NCBI RefSeq assembly: GCF_014649795.1
Contig: NZ_BMTS01000004.1
Coordinates: forward strand, 372,001-436,000
Direction of reading: 5' to 3'
Length of the DNA: 64,000 bases
DNA from: Streptomyces melanogenes
GTDB lineage: Bacteria; Actinomycetota; Actinomycetes; Streptomycetales; Streptomycetaceae
Under the pieces are notes generated by a model that saw only the letters and a program-made list of their open reading frames with translations, made no database searches and was not told the origin of the DNA. This document shows, in pieces, positions 16,901 to 24,171 of this stretch (within the stretch, counting starts at the first letter, position 1; each line of letters starts with the position of its first letter). The translations under genes were made by a program, and so were the position numbers.

Positions 16901-17647
16901 CTCAAGGCAGTGGTACAGGTCGGCGCGCAGCGCCACCAGCACATGGGCCACCCCGTCCGCCTCGCTCGCGACGGAGAGCAGAGCCTCCTCCACACAACGG
17001 CGGTCCGCCTCCGGGACGGTGGGTTGCAACAGCTCCTCGAACTGATCCACCAGCCACGCCACCCGGCCCCCGCTCGCCCGCGCGAGCCGCGCCGACCACC
17101 GTCCGAACAACGCCGGATCGCGACGCAACTCACCTGCGTCGGGCAGCAGTTCGCCGTCCTCCCTCGTACCCCAGGCATCGCGCAACTCCTCGGCGAGCTG
17201 CTCCACCGGATGCTCACCGGGTACGAGGAATCCCACCACCCAGCGCGGCAGACCGGGCAGCCCGCGCTCGCGCAGTCGCAAGCGCACCCCGGCGTACAGC
17301 AAGGAGGACTTTCCGCTGCCCGAGGGCCCCACCAGGCTGCTGACCGGCTGCCGCAGCAGGCGGCGCAACACCTCGTCGGTCTCTGCGGCGCGGCCGTGGA
17401 AGAACCCCTCCCACTCCTGCCCGAAGGGTTGGAGTCCGGGGTACGGACAGCGGGTCGGGGCGGGGGTCAGCGGAGCCAGGGTCTGCTGGATCAGGAAGTG
17501 CTGGAAGGTGCCGACGTGGATGTCCCGGCCCGCGGCGAGGCCGTCGGCCTGGATGGTGATGTCGCCGGATCCCCTGACGACGGGGCCGGTGTTCTGGATG
17601 CTCGACGGTGGATCCGGCTCGTCCGTGGTCTCTTGGTCCGTTGTCAC
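13964..17647 (-). CDS. nSTAND1 NTPase-WD40 receptor (NLR-like)
   Basis: 1227 residues from GTG 17647, whose GTG overlaps the lipoprotein gene's TGA. Order of parts: a short glycine-rich motif at residues 18-51 (NTGPVVRGSG, GLAAGRDIHV, then FQHF); the nSTAND entry CPYPGLQPF with Walker A GPSGSGKSS (107-115); Walker B near 195 (VAWLVDQFEELLQP); a helical NTPase tail; a coiled-coil-like basic segment; one membrane helix (FTALGLVLALVVGAVLF); and a ~600-residue beta-propeller region with repeats such as LASGSDDRRVILWE and LASGSEDSTVRLWNP. STAND proteins oligomerise on ligand binding. The glycine-rich motif recurs in the first gene of the operon (18689-19165), suggesting a receptor/effector pair. 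Ligand unknown. Confidence 0.88.
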   Translation of the reverse strand: MTTDQETTDEPDPPSSIQNTGPVVRGSGDITIQADGLAAGRDIHVGTFQHFLIQQTLAPLTPAPTRCPYPGLQPFGQEWEGFFHGRAAETDEVLRRLLRQPVSSLVGPSGSGKSSLLYAGVRLRLRERGLPGLPRWVVGFLVPGEHPVEQLAEELRDAWGTREDGELLPDAGELRRDPALFGRWSARLARASGGRVAWLVDQFEELLQPTVPEADRRCVEEALLSVASEADGVAHVLVALRADLYHCLESSAPLARLVTEHQYWLLPLSDAGLRGAVRGPAETVGCHVEETLVRRIIEDAGAGAGSLPLIAYTLKRLWELRTPANELTLSAYQRLGGIGAVLEEGVQGIWLALDPDLHATVRRVFTRLAYLGAGERPTRHRAPAAELITEADSEAAVLAAVRPFVEARLLLVDRKKQTAEPTLEVAHEVLLEKWPLLREWLSEDVKAKRLQDDISAQTRRWLAERRDPGFLLPSGQLRGLDALDGARWSLNPAEQDFVRASRDAEDDRRRTEERTREAERRTKLVLRRQLFTALGLVLALVVGAVLFRQVRITEEARTTVEGLRLAAQARTAAGERRDAAALIALAGVRVRDTQATRETLVNVLASPEGQLTSLVPELGGVAANVLAPTLTPQGAAVLGCSDGTVRLVDPLTGREVRRAGARHDDTVTAVALTRSARLVSGDEGGTVLMQGVGGEQPVVRVQLPLRVRVSAVAVDESAGVLLTGTDDGTLARWRLVPGKPPVSLPLIKLGGAVSAVVVDEERHLAVVAAGGHVVAVRVSAITDATAADAELHAAPYGIRLALGPDGHPSAVDGTQIHTWASTQSLATPPTTAAAPTSTALVADPLTGVVFTGDEVGRVHGWVLRGAPVRQGAARTGPPTAAVQDLATDGRTLVSLNREHRLVTWDVTGRRSPASHPVATADGEVTALAYGPDGTVAVGTNSGTVRLLDTPSSWNTGGPAVVGLAWRSPTALLALTDDGALRELTPRTGTQRVVVRHPGAVDVRAAPDGTAVAAWRDGPVLLLTRDGPPVGVGLTGQVRSVALGPHGELAVGLDNGEETRILLWRENTNYTTTPVELKGHHLYVPTLAFSPDGHMLASGSDDRRVILWETTSGRPLRTLTGHTDTVRSLAWGDDMLASGSEDSTVRLWNPATGTPIGSPLRYTDGDVVALTMSPDGRTLLEGSAATVVRWPFALREWEALACAVSGGGITRETWRAYAPGYAPMALCG

Positions 17648-18684
17648 GGCGACGGTTGGGCGCTGCGTGATGCGGTCACCGTGTACGAGCGCGGGGGCAG
17701 TGTGACGGATTGCTTGGTGTGGTCGGAACCCATGAGGCCGCTCAGAGTGCACTCGCCGGACGTGCCGCTCGGCTTGGTCGGCTGCACCTTCACGGTCACC
17801 ACGGGGTCGTTGACACCGATGTACGAGTCGTTTTCGAGCCGGCAGTCTCCCTTGGCCGTCATCGTCAGCATCCCGCCCTTGAAGGGGTCCGGACTCGTCA
17901 CACGGACCCGGATGCCGACCGGGCCGGAGGGGTGGTGCATGGGCCGTTTGGGATCGGCCCAGGAGATGGACACGACCTGGTAGCCCACGGCGAAGTCACC
18001 GCGCACGGGCTCGGCCGGAGCCCAGGTGGCGTCGCCGTCCTGGTAGGCGAGGACGGTGCACGTTCCGGTGGTTCCGCTGATGGCGACGGTGGTCCCGCCG
18101 TTCGCCGACTCCACCTTGCAGCCTCCGGGGTCCCCGCCGAGTGCGTAACGTACGGGCAGGCCGGAGGTGGCGCAGGCGTGCAGGGTGGTGCTGGTGTGCG
18201 GATACGTGTGGGCGGTGCCGGGGCTGGGGAACACCACGGTCTGGGTGCGGCGCCCGCCGGTCGTCCCGGTGGGCGGTGACGACAGACCGCAGGGGCCGGA
18301 CTTGCCGCCGCCCTTGTCGCCGGTGCTGGGGGAGGTGCTTTTGCCCGGGTCGGAGGGGCGGGTGTGTCCCGGGTCCGTGGACCCCGTAGTACTCCCAGTG
18401 CTCCCAGTGCTCCCAGGACCGGATGAGCCGCCGTCGTCACCACTTCCCGAACCGGACGTGTTCGAGCCGCCCTCACCAGGGCCACTCGTCGCCGAACCGC
18501 TGTGCGTGTCACTGCTCGTGTCGGGGGTGCCGTCGCCGGGCAGCGGTGATTCCTGCCCGCCTCCGTCGCTGATGGCCGTTGCCGGTGGGCGTACGGTTTG
18601 ATGGTTTCCGCCGTGGGATCCACAACCGGCCGCGACCAGCACGAGGACTACAACTGCCAGTGATCTGGCTCTCGTGTACCGCAT
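17644..18684 (-). CDS. Secreted lipoprotein with Ser/Gly/Thr-rich linker
   Basis: 346 residues. The signal MRYTRARSLAVVVLVLVAAGC ends in a lipobox (VAAGC), so the mature protein should be lipidated at Cys21. Residues about 30-135 are a low-complexity Ser/Gly/Thr/Pro linker including GSTGSTGSTTGST. The C-terminal ~190 residues look all-beta with several cysteines (CATSGLP, GGCKVES, GTCTVLA, CRLEND, ECTLSG) and end VTASRSAQPSP. It begins 4 bases after the small helical gene and its stop overlaps the STAND start, so it belongs to that operon. No known family recognised; perhaps an extracellular sensor or anchor. Confidence 0.8.
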   Translation of the reverse strand: MRYTRARSLAVVVLVLVAAGCGSHGGNHQTVRPPATAISDGGGQESPLPGDGTPDTSSDTHSGSATSGPGEGGSNTSGSGSGDDGGSSGPGSTGSTGSTTGSTDPGHTRPSDPGKSTSPSTGDKGGGKSGPCGLSSPPTGTTGGRRTQTVVFPSPGTAHTYPHTSTTLHACATSGLPVRYALGGDPGGCKVESANGGTTVAISGTTGTCTVLAYQDGDATWAPAEPVRGDFAVGYQVVSISWADPKRPMHHPSGPVGIRVRVTSPDPFKGGMLTMTAKGDCRLENDSYIGVNDPVVTVKVQPTKPSGTSGECTLSGLMGSDHTKQSVTLPPRSYTVTASRSAQPSP

Positions 18685-18688
18685 CGCT

Positions 18689-19165
18689 TCACCCCGCCGT
18701 CGGACCGGAGTCCGCCTCGGGAGGCTCCTCCGAGGCGCTGGTGCGCTGCTGGAAGAAACCGCTCACGGTCACGTCCCTGCCCGCCGCGATGCCGCCGCCG
18801 CGGATGTCCACGCTGCCGCCGCCGATGACGGCGGCACCGGCGTTCTCCACCCGGTGCCCCCGCGCTCGCCCGTCGCCCTCGGCCGCGACCAGGGACGCCA
18901 GCGTCCGGGCGAACTCCGGGTCCCGGGCCATGAGTTCCTCAAGGTGGTCCGCGACTGCGGCGCGGCGGTTGGCGTTGCCCGGCTGGTCGCCGAGGCGCCG
19001 CAGGGCGCCGTCCGCCTGGGGATCGCGGCGGAAGCGGTGGGCGACGGCGTCCCACACCGCTCTGGCCCGGTCGCCGACGAGGCCGTCGACGGCCACACCG
19101 GCGGTGTGCTGGGCCCAGCGGACCAGGATCGCGGTGACCGCGCCGACGGTTACGGGATCGGTCAT
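18689..19165 (-). CDS. Small helical protein with C-terminal motif shared with the STAND receptor (candidate effector)
   Basis: 158 residues from ATG 19165. Residues 1-100 look all-helical: a hydrophobic start (TVGAVTAILVRWAQ), then GVAVDGLVGDRARAVWDAVAHRF, GNANRRAAVADHLEELMA and DPEFARTLASLV. Residues 108-140 are glycine-rich (NAGAAVIGGG, then GIAAGRDVTV and GFFQQ) and align with residues 19-51 of the STAND protein. This is the layout of bacterial Bell-domain effectors, whose C-terminal amyloid motif matches one on a neighbouring NLR. Assignment to Bell is inference from length, helical pattern and context. It is the first gene of the operon, followed by the lipoprotein and STAND genes. Confidence 0.7.
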   Translation of the reverse strand: MTDPVTVGAVTAILVRWAQHTAGVAVDGLVGDRARAVWDAVAHRFRRDPQADGALRRLGDQPGNANRRAAVADHLEELMARDPEFARTLASLVAAEGDGRARGHRVENAGAAVIGGGSVDIRGGGIAAGRDVTVSGFFQQRTSASEEPPEADSGPTAG

Positions 19166-19402
19166 GGATTCGTCCCCCCGTGTGTGTGGAGCCCGGGCGA
19201 CCCGACTGTCCGGAAATGCCCGGTGATCCAACAGAATTGTCGCGCCAGTGGGTTTCGCGCGCATGGCCTGTGGCCATCTGCGGAGCCGGAATACGTCCGC
19301 TGCCGTATCCCGCGAAGAGGCCTCTCACGTAGGGCATCAGGGCAGGTGGGTGCTGCTCTCGCCTTGACCTTGCCACTGGCGGCAGGGTTGAACGATGACG
19401 GC

Positions 19403-20155
19403 ATGAACACGGACACCAACCCCAGGATCGTCGTCGTCACCGGGGCCGGTACCGGCATAGGCCGGGCCACCGCCCACGCTTTCGCCGACGAGGGCGCCCA
19501 CGTCCTGGCCGTCGGGCGTCGGCCCGAACCACTGCACGAGACCGCCGCCGACCGGGCGCGGATCACCCCTCTGGTCGCCGACATCACCGCCGAGGGCGAG
19601 CCCGCACGGATCGTCGAGACCGCGCTGGAGCTGCACGGGCGCCTGGACGTGCTGGTCAACAACGCTGGGATCGTACGCAGCGGTGCGCTCGACACCCTCA
19701 CTCCGGAGGTGATCGCACGGCAGATCGCCACCAACCTGATCGCACCCGCACTGCTGGCCCAGGCCGCGCTGCCCGCCCTCGAAGCGTCCGGCGGGGTGAT
19801 CGTCAACGTCAGCACCTCGGTCGGGCAGCGGGCCTGGCCCGGGAACTCGCTCTACGCGGCGACCAAGGCCGCGCTGGAGACGCTGACCCGCAGCTGGGCC
19901 GTCGAGTTGGCGCCCCGGGGCATCCGGGTGGTGGCCGTCGCCCCCGGAGCGATCGCCACACCGATCGGCGAGCACCAGGGACTCACGCCGGAGCGGCTGG
20001 CCGCGCTGCGCGAGTGGCAGCTGGCGCACACCCCGCTGGGTCGGATCGGCCGGCCGGAGGAGGTCGCCTGGGCCATCACCCACCTCGCCGCACCGGCCGC
20101 GTCGTTCATCACCGGGGTGATCCTCCCGGTCGACGGAGGTGCGGTGGTGGCGTGA
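19403..20155 (+). CDS. SDR family oxidoreductase
   Basis: 250 residues from ATG 19403. Motifs: TGAGTGIGRATAHAF, LVNNAGIV, catalytic YAATK, LAPRGIRVVAVAPGAI and a LPVDGG end. The residue at the catalytic Ser position, 13 before Tyr, is Thr, as in the SDR at 675-1451. The two proteins share long stretches (GTGIGRA.AHAFADEGA, ETPIGEH/ATPIGEH) and are probable paralogues. The stop overlaps a possible GTG start of the MerR gene (GTGA), so SDR and regulator likely form one unit. Substrate unknown. Confidence 0.9.
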   Translation: MNTDTNPRIVVVTGAGTGIGRATAHAFADEGAHVLAVGRRPEPLHETAADRARITPLVADITAEGEPARIVETALELHGRLDVLVNNAGIVRSGALDTLTPEVIARQIATNLIAPALLAQAALPALEASGGVIVNVSTSVGQRAWPGNSLYAATKAALETLTRSWAVELAPRGIRVVAVAPGAIATPIGEHQGLTPERLAALREWQLAHTPLGRIGRPEEVAWAITHLAAPAASFITGVILPVDGGAVVA

Positions 20156-20181
20156 TAAGAGTGGTGCGGGAGGTGGGACGG

Positions 20182-20553
20182 GTGCGGATCGGTGAGTTGG
20201 CGAAGGCGACCGGAACGACGGCGCGCGCCTTGCGGCACTACGAACAGGCCGGGCTGATCGCCTCGGAGCGGGCCGCCAACGGCTACCGCGTCTTCGACGA
20301 CCGTACGGTGGTACGCGTCCGCAACATCCGCCACCTGCTGGCCGCCGGACTCACCCTGGACGACGTACAGGTCTTCCTGCCCTGCCTGGACGGCGACGTG
20401 ACCGCCGCACCCCCCTCGGACCGGGGCCTGCGCATCGCCCTGGACCGCCTGGCGGTCCTCAACGAACGCATCGCCACCCAGACAGAGGCCCGCGACCGCC
20501 TCCAGGCCGCGCTCCGAGAGCAGACGGGCGACCGGATCCGCCCGGTGGCCTAG
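20182..20553 (+). CDS. MerR family transcriptional regulator
   Basis: 123 residues from GTG 20182, which has GGGAGGTGGG just upstream and gives the classic VRIGELAKATGTTARALRHYE opening split over the HTH. GTG 20152, overlapping the SDR stop, is an alternative start adding ten residues. The wing segment GYRVFDD and helix VRNIRHLLAAGLTLDDV follow, then a short dimer helix ending ALREQTGDR. One cysteine (LPCLDGD) lies near the effector end. Coupled to the SDR gene, which it presumably controls. Confidence 0.85.
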   Translation: MRIGELAKATGTTARALRHYEQAGLIASERAANGYRVFDDRTVVRVRNIRHLLAAGLTLDDVQVFLPCLDGDVTAAPPSDRGLRIALDRLAVLNERIATQTEARDRLQAALREQTGDRIRPVA

Positions 20554-20697
20554 ATTCCCATAGGCGCCATATGGGCTTATTCGCTCTGCGCCGAAAGGCT
20601 TCGCCCCGGGGCGTCGACCGATGGTCTAGTTGCCGGCGGCATCGAGTCGCCGGTCCATGGGCGGCTCAACCGACGTCACCGTCAGGAGATGAGCCAC

Positions 20698-21213
20698 ATG
20701 GCCATGCTTCACAGGGCAAGACGCGCGTTGCTCGGCGTTGCCGCCGTGCTGACCGGAGGAGCCCTCGCGCTGTCCGGCGCCGGCGCCGCGCAGGCCGGTG
20801 TACAGGACGGCGGCACCTGTACCGGCAACTGGCACTACATCGGCAGCCCGGGCAACTTCTATATGTACGGCACCTACGCCGGGCAGGTGCAGCAGCTCTG
20901 GGATTCCTCCTGCAACCGGCTCCAGGCCCACTGGCAGTGGGCCGACGCGTTCCAGAAGGCCCACAGGGAGGGCACGGTCTGCGTCGCCATGGTGTCGCCC
21001 ACCAGCGGCACGGTCGAGGACTACCGGTGCGGTCCGATCACCCAGAAGGACGTCTCCGGCTGGGGGTGGGTGCACGACGCCAACCCGGACGACTGGCGCG
21101 CCCAGGCCAACATGTGGACGCCGGACCGCAACTGCTACAACGACGCGTGGGGCACCGACCATTGGTACGGCGGGCAGGACTGGGCCGCGCCCCATACCGG
21201 CGGTGGGTGCTGA
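20698..21213 (+). CDS. Secreted Trp/Cys-rich protein of unknown function
   Basis: 171 residues from ATG 20698, 9 bases after AGGAG; an ATG at 20689 directly abuts that site. A basic N-terminus (MLHRARR) and hydrophobic stretch end in GAGAAQAGV, a clear secretion signal. The mature part is rich in Trp and Tyr (GNWHYIG, QAHWQWADAFQ, SGWGWVHDANPDDW) and has six cysteines that could form three disulfides, ending in GGGC. No family recognised. It converges with the STAND remnant 13 bases downstream. Confidence 0.8.
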   Translation: MAMLHRARRALLGVAAVLTGGALALSGAGAAQAGVQDGGTCTGNWHYIGSPGNFYMYGTYAGQVQQLWDSSCNRLQAHWQWADAFQKAHREGTVCVAMVSPTSGTVEDYRCGPITQKDVSGWGWVHDANPDDWRAQANMWTPDRNCYNDAWGTDHWYGGQDWAAPHTGGGC

Positions 21214-21225
21214 GCAGGCGCGCGC

Positions 21226-21967
21226 TCACGGCTCCGCGCGTCGTTCCGGTACGCCGAACTCCGCCCGCTCCTCGGACGTGAGGGAGCGGCGGAGGCGGGC
21301 CCGCGCCTCGCGGGTGAGGGTGGGGAGTTCGCGGGCGGTGTCCCAGACGCGCAGGGTGAGGTCGTGGGAGACCGAGGCGACGGAGCGGCCGTCGGGGGAC
21401 CACGCCACCGCCGCGACCGGCGCCGCGTGTGTGCCGATGACATCCGCCTCGCCGTGCTCCGCCGGTGCCCAGGACCGGATGGTGCAGTCGTTGGACCCGG
21501 TCACCACCTGGGTGCCGTCCGGGGACCAGGCCAGATCGCGTACGAAGTCGTCGTGACCGTTCAGTACCCGGGTCACCGTGCCCGCCCGGCTGTCCCACAG
21601 CCGGGCGGTGCGGTCCCGGGAGACCGTGGCGAGGAGGGCGGACCCCGGTGACCAGCGGATGTGTGTCCGCCGCGTCCTCCTCGTCGAAGGAGCGCAGCCC
21701 GGGGTAGGGGTTGCGCGCGGCGGACCACACCGGACGCGGGGACGACCTGGCCCTCGACGATCCGCCGTCCATCAACGAGGCGACGACCTGGGCGACGACC
21801 GCGAGGACGACCGATCCCACCAGAATGCCCAGCGCCGACCGCTGTACCCAGGCGACGGCGGCCAGCGGGTGGTCGGTGTCGCTCGTGAGGAAGTTGGCGG
21901 CCAGTCCGGCCACGACACCGATCAGCAGCAGAGCGACTTGGAGTGCTGTCGCGACGACTCGACGCAC
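21226..21967 (-). pseudogene. Collapsed STAND-WD40 gene (internal deletion, frameshift)
   Basis: The 5' part begins at GTG 21967 (GGAGGGGG upstream) and reads VRRVVATALQVALLLIGV, two membrane helices, then NPYPGLRSFDEEDA, the exact entry motif of nSTAND1 domains. At about 21660-21670 it jumps, in another frame, to IRWSPGSALLATVSRD and RTARLWD, ordinary WD40 repeats ending at 21226. The whole NTPase is missing. This is best read as a second STAND-WD40 gene that lost its centre by deletion. The downstream frame alone encodes two to three WD40 repeats. Confidence 0.75.
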
Positions 21968-22265
21968 CTCGCCCCCTCCACCGGAGTGCCCCCGTTGTCC
22001 CCTATGCGCAGGAGGGTAGGGGGACTTCACCCCCGGCGCAGGGGAGGCGACAGTTTTACCCGTCCCTGATGGCATGCCCTGGTCAAATCTGCCAGGCTTT
22101 CCGGCAGCCGCCGCCCCGGACCGCCCCGGGGAGGCGCGCGACAGAAATCTCACCGCGGCGATCGCGCGAGCGATGCGCGCAGTCCGCGGCCGCCCTCCGG
22201 CGCACCCAAGCCGTCGGGCGGCCACCGAGCAGGCCGGAATCCCGGCCGCGTCAAAGGAGTTACGT

Positions 22266-24116
22266 GTGAGACCGACCCCCCACAAGGCCCTCGCGGCGAG
22301 CGCACTCGTCGTCGCGCTGGCCGGTTTCTCGCTCCCCGGAACCGCGGCGGCAGCCGCACCGCAGGCCAAGGCCGCCGCCTGCACCCCGGCCCAGGTGGTC
22401 GCCAACGGCGGCTTCGAGAGCGGGACTTCGCCCTGGAGCCAGTCGCAGACCAGTGTGATCACCAGTCGCACCGGTCAGAGCGCCCACGGCGGCACCACCT
22501 TCGCCTGGCTGGACGGCGTCGGCAGCACCCACACCGACACGCTCTCCCAGAGCGTCACGATCCCCTCCGGGTGCAGCACCGCCACGCTCACCTTCTGGCT
22601 GCACATCGACACCGCCGAAACCACGTCGTCCACCGCGTACGACAAGCTGACGGCGAAGATCGGCAGCACGACCCTGGCGACGTACTCGAACCTGAACAAG
22701 AACACCGGGTACGTACAGAAGTCGCTCGACGTGTCGGCCTTCGCGGGGCAGACCGTGAACCTCGCCTTCACCGGAACCGAGGACTCCAGCCTCCAGACGA
22801 GCTTCGTCGTCGACGACGTCGCCCTCAACACGTCCGGCGACACCACCCCGCCGGGTGACTCCACCCGTACGCCGGCCTCGCCCTCGTACACCGTCAACCT
22901 CAGTAGCGACACCAGCGGCAGCGTCTGGACCGGCCACGAGAGCGCGACCTTCACCAACGCCTCCGCCACCCCGCTCAGCGAGGTGTATCTGAGGCTGTGG
23001 GACAACTACCACGGCACCTGCTCCGCGATGCCGATCACGGTCACCAACGTCACCGGCGGCACCGCGGGCTCCCTGTCGGTGGGCTGCACCGCCCTCCAGA
23101 TCGCCCTGCCCACCCCGCTCGCGCAGGGCCAGAGCGCCACGATCGGCTTCGACCTGGGCATCACGGTCCCCAGTGGCGCCGACCGGTTCGGGCACGACGG
23201 GGCCTTCAACAACATCGGCAACGCCCTGCCCGTCCTCGCGGTCAAGGACGGCTCCGGCTGGCACCTGGACCCGTACACCAACAACGGCGAGTCGTTCTAC
23301 TCCCTGGCCGCCGACTTCAAGGTGACCCTCGACCACCCCAACTCCCTGCTGGTGCCCGCCACCGGCACCTCCGTCGACACCCCCGGCTCCAGCGGGCGCA
23401 CCGTGACCACCGCCACCGCCGCCAAGGTCCGTGACTTCGCCTGGGCTGCGGGCCCCTTCAGCAAGATCTCCGGCACCTCGCCGGCCGGAACAGCGATCAA
23501 CATCTACTCCGTCTCGGGCATCAGCTCCTCGGACGCCCAGTCGATGCTGAGCACCGCCAAGTCCGCCGTGGACGCCCACGCGGCGCGCTTCGGCGCCTAC
23601 CCGTACGGCGAGCTGGACGCGGTGATCGACAACAACTACTGGTTCGGCGGCATGGAGTACCCCGGCTTCGTCCTCGACCTGGTCAGCACCACCGCGCTCA
23701 CCCACGAGATCGGCCACCAGTGGTTCTACGGAATCGTCGGCGACGACGAGTACAACAGCCCCTGGCTGGACGAGTCGTTCACCGACTACGCCACCGACCT
23801 GGCGCTCAACAAGACCGGCAGCGGCTGCTGGAACAGCGTCTCCTGGGCGTCGTCGGCCGAGAAGATCACCAACTCGATGGCCTACTGGGACGCCCACTCC
23901 TCGCGCTACTCCACCGTCGTCTACGGCTACGGCAAGTGCGCCCTGCACGACCTGCGGCGCGTCCTCGGTGACACCGCCATGGCCAAGCTCCTGAAGGACT
24001 ACGCCACTTCGCACTGGTACGGCGTCTCGACGACGGCCGAGTTCAAGGCCGCCGCCCAGGCCGCCACGACCACGGACCTGACGTCGTTCTGGACCCAGCA
24101 CCGCATCGAGGGCTGA
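22266..24116 (+). CDS. Secreted M1-family (gluzincin) metallopeptidase
   Basis: 616 residues from GTG 22266, 6 bases after AAAGGAG. An export signal (LAASALVVALAGFSLPG to AAAAAPQA) is followed by a ~170-residue jelly-roll, carbohydrate-binding-like domain starting NGGFESGTSPW. The M1 part begins near residue 230. It carries GGMEYPGFVLD (substrate-amine motif) and the zinc site HEIGHQWF at about 480 with the third ligand Glu in WLDESFTDYA, exactly 18 residues after the HExxH. A lone secreted aminopeptidase-like enzyme; the N-terminal domain may tether it to polysaccharide. Converges with the citrate synthase-like gene over a shared terminator. Confidence 0.9.
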   Translation: MRPTPHKALAASALVVALAGFSLPGTAAAAAPQAKAAACTPAQVVANGGFESGTSPWSQSQTSVITSRTGQSAHGGTTFAWLDGVGSTHTDTLSQSVTIPSGCSTATLTFWLHIDTAETTSSTAYDKLTAKIGSTTLATYSNLNKNTGYVQKSLDVSAFAGQTVNLAFTGTEDSSLQTSFVVDDVALNTSGDTTPPGDSTRTPASPSYTVNLSSDTSGSVWTGHESATFTNASATPLSEVYLRLWDNYHGTCSAMPITVTNVTGGTAGSLSVGCTALQIALPTPLAQGQSATIGFDLGITVPSGADRFGHDGAFNNIGNALPVLAVKDGSGWHLDPYTNNGESFYSLAADFKVTLDHPNSLLVPATGTSVDTPGSSGRTVTTATAAKVRDFAWAAGPFSKISGTSPAGTAINIYSVSGISSSDAQSMLSTAKSAVDAHAARFGAYPYGELDAVIDNNYWFGGMEYPGFVLDLVSTTALTHEIGHQWFYGIVGDDEYNSPWLDESFTDYATDLALNKTGSGCWNSVSWASSAEKITNSMAYWDAHSSRYSTVVYGYGKCALHDLRRVLGDTAMAKLLKDYATSHWYGVSTTAEFKAAAQAATTTDLTSFWTQHRIEG

Positions 24117-24133
24117 CCCCCTCCGTCTCTTAC

Positions 24134-24171
24134 CCCTCGCCCGTCACGGCAGCGGCTGTGGCGGGCGAGGG
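24134..24171. terminator. Convergent terminator
   Basis: 10-bp arms CCCTCGCCCG/CGGGCGAGGG with further CAC/GTG pairing inside the loop. It overlaps the stop of the leftward citrate synthase-like gene and follows the M1 peptidase. Confidence 0.65.

Noticed and set aside
18390..18425. Tandem short repeats in the lipoprotein gene taken for a CRISPR or VNTR
   Set aside because: They encode the Gly/Ser/Thr linker (GSTGSTGS) and are not regular spacers and repeats.
18674..19402. In-frame upstream extension of the SDR gene at 19403
   Set aside because: Runs antisense through the small helical gene; the ATG at 19403 gives the usual SDR N-terminus.
21226..21576. Stand-alone small WD40 protein
   Set aside because: It has no ribosome site of its own and is the downstream part of a disrupted STAND gene in another frame.
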